Assembly (NCBI GenBank): GCA_963836355.1
Contig: CAWIJO010000020.1
Span: 124,001 to 188,000 of the forward strand
Direction: 5' to 3'
DNA from: Palsa-506 sp963836355
Lineage (GTDB): Bacteria; Actinomycetota; Actinomycetes; Streptosporangiales; Streptosporangiaceae
DNA: 64,000 bases
Shown here: positions 61,064 through 64,000 of the stretch, one piece after another
Numbering within the stretch: position 1 is the first letter of the stretch
Layout: the number at the start of each line of letters is the position of its first letter
Notes under the pieces: model-generated
The model's input: the letters and a program-made list of their open reading frames with translations, nothing else
Databases searched by the model: none
Told to the model about the DNA's origin: nothing
Position numbers and translations under genes: made by a program

Positions 61064-61234
61064 ATGCACCCGGTGATTATCCAGGACCTCGCGAGTGAGC
61101 ATGTCAGGGACATGCTGGCGACCGCGACCGTCGCGCGGCGGGCCCGGCGGGCCCGCCGCGCCCGGCACGGCTCCCCGGCCGCGGCGGTCTCGTCCCGGTC
61201 CGTCTGGTACGGGGCATCAGTCCGGCACGCGTGA
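61064..61234 (+). CDS. Small conserved-type hypothetical protein
   Basis: A 56-residue product: MHPVIIQDLASEHVRDMLAT followed by ATVARRARRARRARHGSP and a Ser/Arg-rich end. AAGGAGG lies six bases upstream of the ATG, the best ribosome-binding site in the area. Tiny proteins beginning MHPxxxxxLAxEHxRDM with an Arg-rich tail are common in actinobacterial genomes, with unknown function. Confidence 0.65.
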   Translation: MHPVIIQDLASEHVRDMLATATVARRARRARRARHGSPAAAVSSRSVWYGASVRHA

Positions 61235-61411
61235 GCCAGGTCGGCGAGAAAGGCGCGGCGGCGGCGCTGAGCACGTCGTGCCCAGTACTGCCGACAGCAT
61301 GCGGCAAGCCGATCAGACCGGCGGCTGGCCATCCGTTTCAGCACATGTTCTTGAATTTTGGCCGAGATCTTGTCATAGAACAGGCGTTCGACCAAGGCGT
61401 ATTGTAGGCAT

Positions 61412-61789
61412 GTGGCAGCTTATCTTCCGCCCGGCTGGCCTGCGGGTGTCCATCCGCCCGGCAGCGAGGGCTTCGAGGAGACCGCGGTGGCATGGCTGCT
61501 GGACGTGATCCCGCCCGACTATCGGCTGCACGGAGTGCTGCGCCGGCACCCGATCGCGCTGGCCGTGCTGGCCAGCCATCATCTGGCCGCCTGCGTGCAG
61601 GGCGCCCGGCAGGGTTACCGCAGCGCCCGCAGCGAACTCGGCGACGTGCTGCCACCGCAGGGGATTGACGCGGTGCTGGCCGCATACCGGGCCGAGGGCA
61701 GCAGGCTAGTGGCCGCCGCCCGCGCGGCTGACCTGGTCGGCCGCGGGCTGCGCGGCGAGGTTTTCAGCGCCCAGCTAGGAAGCCCTTAG
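61412..61789 (+). CDS. Conserved actinobacterial hypothetical protein
   Basis: A 125-residue protein, VAAYLPPGWPAGVHPPGSEG, FEETAVAWLLDVIPPDYRLH, VLRRHPIALAVLASHHLAAC, QGARQGYRSARSELGDVLPP and GIDAVLAAYRAEGSRLVAAA. The whole sequence matches the pattern of a conserved small protein seen in Streptomyces and relatives, function unknown. It starts with GTG at 61412. Its last 15 bases overlap the 3' end of the convergent SpoIIE phosphatase gene. Confidence 0.82.
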   Translation: MAAYLPPGWPAGVHPPGSEGFEETAVAWLLDVIPPDYRLHGVLRRHPIALAVLASHHLAACVQGARQGYRSARSELGDVLPPQGIDAVLAAYRAEGSRLVAAARAADLVGRGLRGEVFSAQLGSP

Positions 61790-64000
61790 CACCAGCAGGG
61801 CCAGGTCGTCGGCCAGCGGGGCTGCGCTGAATTCGCGCGCCGCCTGCTGGATCCGGGCAGTCGTGGCGGCCGCGGCCAGGCCCCGGCAGCCGGTGAGCAG
61901 CCTGGCCAGCCCGTCTTCGTCGTCGAGCAGCCGGTCGCCATGCCGCCGCCGCGTCACGCCGTCGGTTACCGTCAGCAGCAGGTCGCCAGCCGCCAGCTCG
62001 ACGGTCTGGGCGCCGAAGGTGAGACCGTCAATGACCCCGAGCAGTGGCTGCCGCTCGGCGGCCGGCTGCGGCAGGCCGCCGGCGCACCTGAGCAGCAGCG
62101 GCTGCGGGTGGCCGGCGCAGGCAAGCGAGATCCGGACGGGGGCGGCCGGCGAGGCGGCCGGGGTGACCTCGCCGTGCACCAGCGTCAGGAACCTGGCCTG
62201 CTCGCCCTCGTCCAGGATGAGATCATTCAGCCGCCCGAGCACGGCCCCGATATCGTGCCCTTCACGCGCCAGGATGCGCAGCGTGTGCCTGGCCAGGCTG
62301 GCGACGGCAGCGGCGGCCGGCCCGCGGCCGCAGACATCGGCGACCACGAACCGCCAGCGGTCCGCGCCGACCGGGAAGACGTCGTAGAAGTCGCTCCCGG
62401 GCTGCCCGGCTCCGGCTGGGCCCTCGTATGCCGCGGCAAGCTCGATGCCCGGGATTTGCGGCAGGCAGGCAGGCAACGGCACTGGCTGCGGTATCCGGCT
62501 GGCGAACTGGTGACTGGCCCGCTGCCGCGCGTTGCCGAGGGCAAGCGCGGTCCGGCGGGCCATGCCGTCGGCAAGCTCGGTTACCTCGGCCGGCAGCCGC
62601 CCGCCGGCCTCGCCGCCGATGGCCAGCATGCCGAGGCTGCCGTCGGTACCGGTCAGCGGGAAGCACCAGGCCCCGTCGGCCGCCAGTTGCGCAGTTCCGG
62701 CCGGGGGGACCAGGCCCGGCAGCTCGCCTGCTGGCGGCTCGCCGCCCGGCCCGGCGGCAGGATCGCCGATGGTCAGCGGCAGGCGCTGGCCGCAGCCGCG
62801 GCCACGGGCCTGGTCCGCCGGAAACGCGTCAACCCCGATCGGCGGAAGAGCATGCTCAAGGAGCCAGCCCAGCGCGTCGGCGCGCGACCCATCGGCGTGG
62901 CAGAAGTAGACCGGCCGCAGCGTCCCGCCGGAGTCTGCCAGCAGCACCGCGCACCAGCTGGCCAGCTGAGGGACCACCAGCTGAGCCGCAAGGGCAACTA
63001 TCTTCTCCTGGTCAAGGTGGCTGGCCAGCATCTCGCCCGCCTCGCCCAGGAAGCTGACCCGGGCCAGCCTGGCCCGCTCCAGCTCGCCGAGCCTGGCCCG
63101 TTCCAGCGTCGCAGCAGACCGGTCGGCCAGGTCCTGCAGCCGCGCCGCATCGCGCTCGCGGAACCGGCCGCGCTCGGCGGCGACGGCGGCAAGCACCCCC
63201 GTCACCCGCCCTTCCGCCAGCAGCGGAACCGTGACCAGGGAAAGCGCCGACTCGGCCAGGGCCCTGGCCGGGCCCGCCGCGACGGTAGCCGAGCTCACCG
63301 CAAGCTGCGCCAGGCCGGCTCCGCTGGCCGGGCCAGCACCCGCCGCTGCCCGCACCTTCAGTTCGCCGTCATCGCCGACCGCGAGCAGGTAAGCAGCGTC
63401 CGCCGTCATCATCGCCCGAGCGGCCTCGACCGTGTGACTGAGCAGTTCCTCGTAGCCGAGCCTGCCGAGGTTCCGGCGGGCCCAGACCGGAAGTCCGGCA
63501 ACGGGCGGCTCGCTGCCGGGCAGCAGATCCCTGGCCGGCCGGCCGGCACTGGTGGCCGGCTGGCCCGCCCCGACCGTCCCGGCGGCCGTCAGCATGCCGG
63601 TGGCGCCTGCCCGCCTGGCGGGGCCGGCCTGCTTGGCCGGCCGCTGGCCAGCGGGCCGGCCTGACGCGCCGCCCGCAGACCCGCCCGGCTCGGCGCGGCG
63701 GCTTGGCCTGGCCGTCTCGTCGGCCGCATCGAGGTCGGCCAGGCCCAGCCGGAACCACACCGCCTTTGCCGTCCGCGCGTACGTGACGCCCCAGGATGAG
63801 GCAAGCTCGGACGGCAGCATGAGCCCGCGGCCGCTGGTCCGCTCCGCCTCGGTTATCTCGCCCTGCTGCGGATCGGGAATCAGCTGGACCGGATGGCGGT
63901 CGAGCACCACCACCTCAACCGCCCCGGCCGCCAGCCGGCAAGTCACCTGCACCGGCGTGCCCGCGTGCACAACCGCATTGGTGACCAGCTCGCTGGTGAG
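61775..64000 (-). CDS. SpoIIE-type PP2C phosphatase with ATPase and GAF domains, 5' end outside window
   Basis: A large regulator, at least 741 residues, truncated by the window edge. The first part is a GHKL ATPase/anti-sigma-like domain (LTSELVTNAVVHAGTPVQVT N-box, SGRGLMLPSELASSWG G-box). After an Ala/Gly/Pro linker come two GAF-like regions (AMMTADAAYLLAVGDDGELK; ALAAQLVVPQLASWCAVLLA). The C-terminal ~240 residues are a SpoIIE/RsbU phosphatase: GSDFYDVFPVGADRWRFVVA, DVCGRGPAAAAVASLARHTL, TLVHGEVTP, AGHPQPLLLR, LLTVTDGVTRRR and LADDLALLVLR, with the Mg-binding Asp residues present. Likely controls a sigma factor through an anti-anti-sigma partner. Confidence 0.9.
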   Translation of the reverse strand, partial: LTSELVTNAVVHAGTPVQVTCRLAAGAVEVVVLDRHPVQLIPDPQQGEITEAERTSGRGLMLPSELASSWGVTYARTAKAVWFRLGLADLDAADETARPSRRAEPGGSAGGASGRPAGQRPAKQAGPARRAGATGMLTAAGTVGAGQPATSAGRPARDLLPGSEPPVAGLPVWARRNLGRLGYEELLSHTVEAARAMMTADAAYLLAVGDDGELKVRAAAGAGPASGAGLAQLAVSSATVAAGPARALAESALSLVTVPLLAEGRVTGVLAAVAAERGRFRERDAARLQDLADRSAATLERARLGELERARLARVSFLGEAGEMLASHLDQEKIVALAAQLVVPQLASWCAVLLADSGGTLRPVYFCHADGSRADALGWLLEHALPPIGVDAFPADQARGRGCGQRLPLTIGDPAAGPGGEPPAGELPGLVPPAGTAQLAADGAWCFPLTGTDGSLGMLAIGGEAGGRLPAEVTELADGMARRTALALGNARQRASHQFASRIPQPVPLPACLPQIPGIELAAAYEGPAGAGQPGSDFYDVFPVGADRWRFVVADVCGRGPAAAAVASLARHTLRILAREGHDIGAVLGRLNDLILDEGEQARFLTLVHGEVTPAASPAAPVRISLACAGHPQPLLLRCAGGLPQPAAERQPLLGVIDGLTFGAQTVELAAGDLLLTVTDGVTRRRHGDRLLDDEDGLARLLTGCRGLAAAATTARIQQAAREFSAAPLADDLALLVLRAS

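Noticed and set aside
61940..63664. Rightward 574-codon ORF opposite the SpoIIE phosphatase
   Set aside because: High-GC antisense shadow of a gene with clear catalytic motifs.

Overview
The window looks like the chromosome of a high-GC actinobacterium of the Streptosporangiales/Streptomyces type. The evidence is GC-rich codon use, frequent GTG starts, a mycothiol gene (mshB), DUF397/XRE/DUF574 gene sets, a SpoIIE-type phosphatase, a 7Fe ferredoxin, and dense cotranscribed operons with 1 to 4 base overlaps. No rRNA or tRNA gene was recognised.

Layout. 1-11.5 kb: 5' end of an ECF sigma factor and a divergent O-methyltransferase, leucyl aminopeptidase, DUF3117, a frameshifted enoyl-CoA hydratase, a regulatory cluster (anti-sigma-type ATPase, XRE regulator, two DUF397 proteins, two DUF574 methyltransferases), and tag with a DivIVA-like repeat protein and a DHPS-like protein. 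12-24.8 kb: LOG protein, dapD, fdxA and dapC (lysine/diaminopimelate and iron-sulfur), a CysRS paralogue, ddaH-rocD (arginine/ornithine), mshB, and an S9 peptidase. 24.9-29.7 kb: an Sdh1-type sdhCAB operon and uppP. 29.7-42 kb: a phenylacetate and polyhydroxyalkanoate module (paaABCDE, an alpha/beta hydrolase, two acyl-CoA ligases, a thiolase, phaC and a TetR regulator) with three similar palindromic operators. 42-48.6 kb: a membrane protein, a secreted beta-helix protein, a GlcG-like protein, an isocitrate-lyase-family enzyme and typA.

48.7-57.7 kb is a decayed integrated element plus a broken NACHT NTPase. Its core (about 50.5-54.7 kb) has almost no cytosine on the + strand: I count three C in 52,031-54,540. 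The flanking genes carry premature stops that nearly all revert by one + strand T-to-C change, mostly at CC. This is the most unusual feature here. It could be strand-biased cytosine deamination of an element with a single-stranded intermediate, or a sequencing or assembly artefact, and the sequence alone does not decide between them.

57.7-64 kb returns to normal chromosome: a short GntR regulator, small hypotheticals, an HTH protein, a membrane protein and the start-truncated SpoIIE phosphatase.

Several otherwise ordinary genes carry one apparent single-base frameshift, often beside a G or C run (about 3,640, 7,090, 7,465, 18,180, 23,430, 25,010, 46,750 and 58,700). This suggests a residual indel rate in the assembly and should temper every 'pseudogene' call outside 48.7-57.4 kb.
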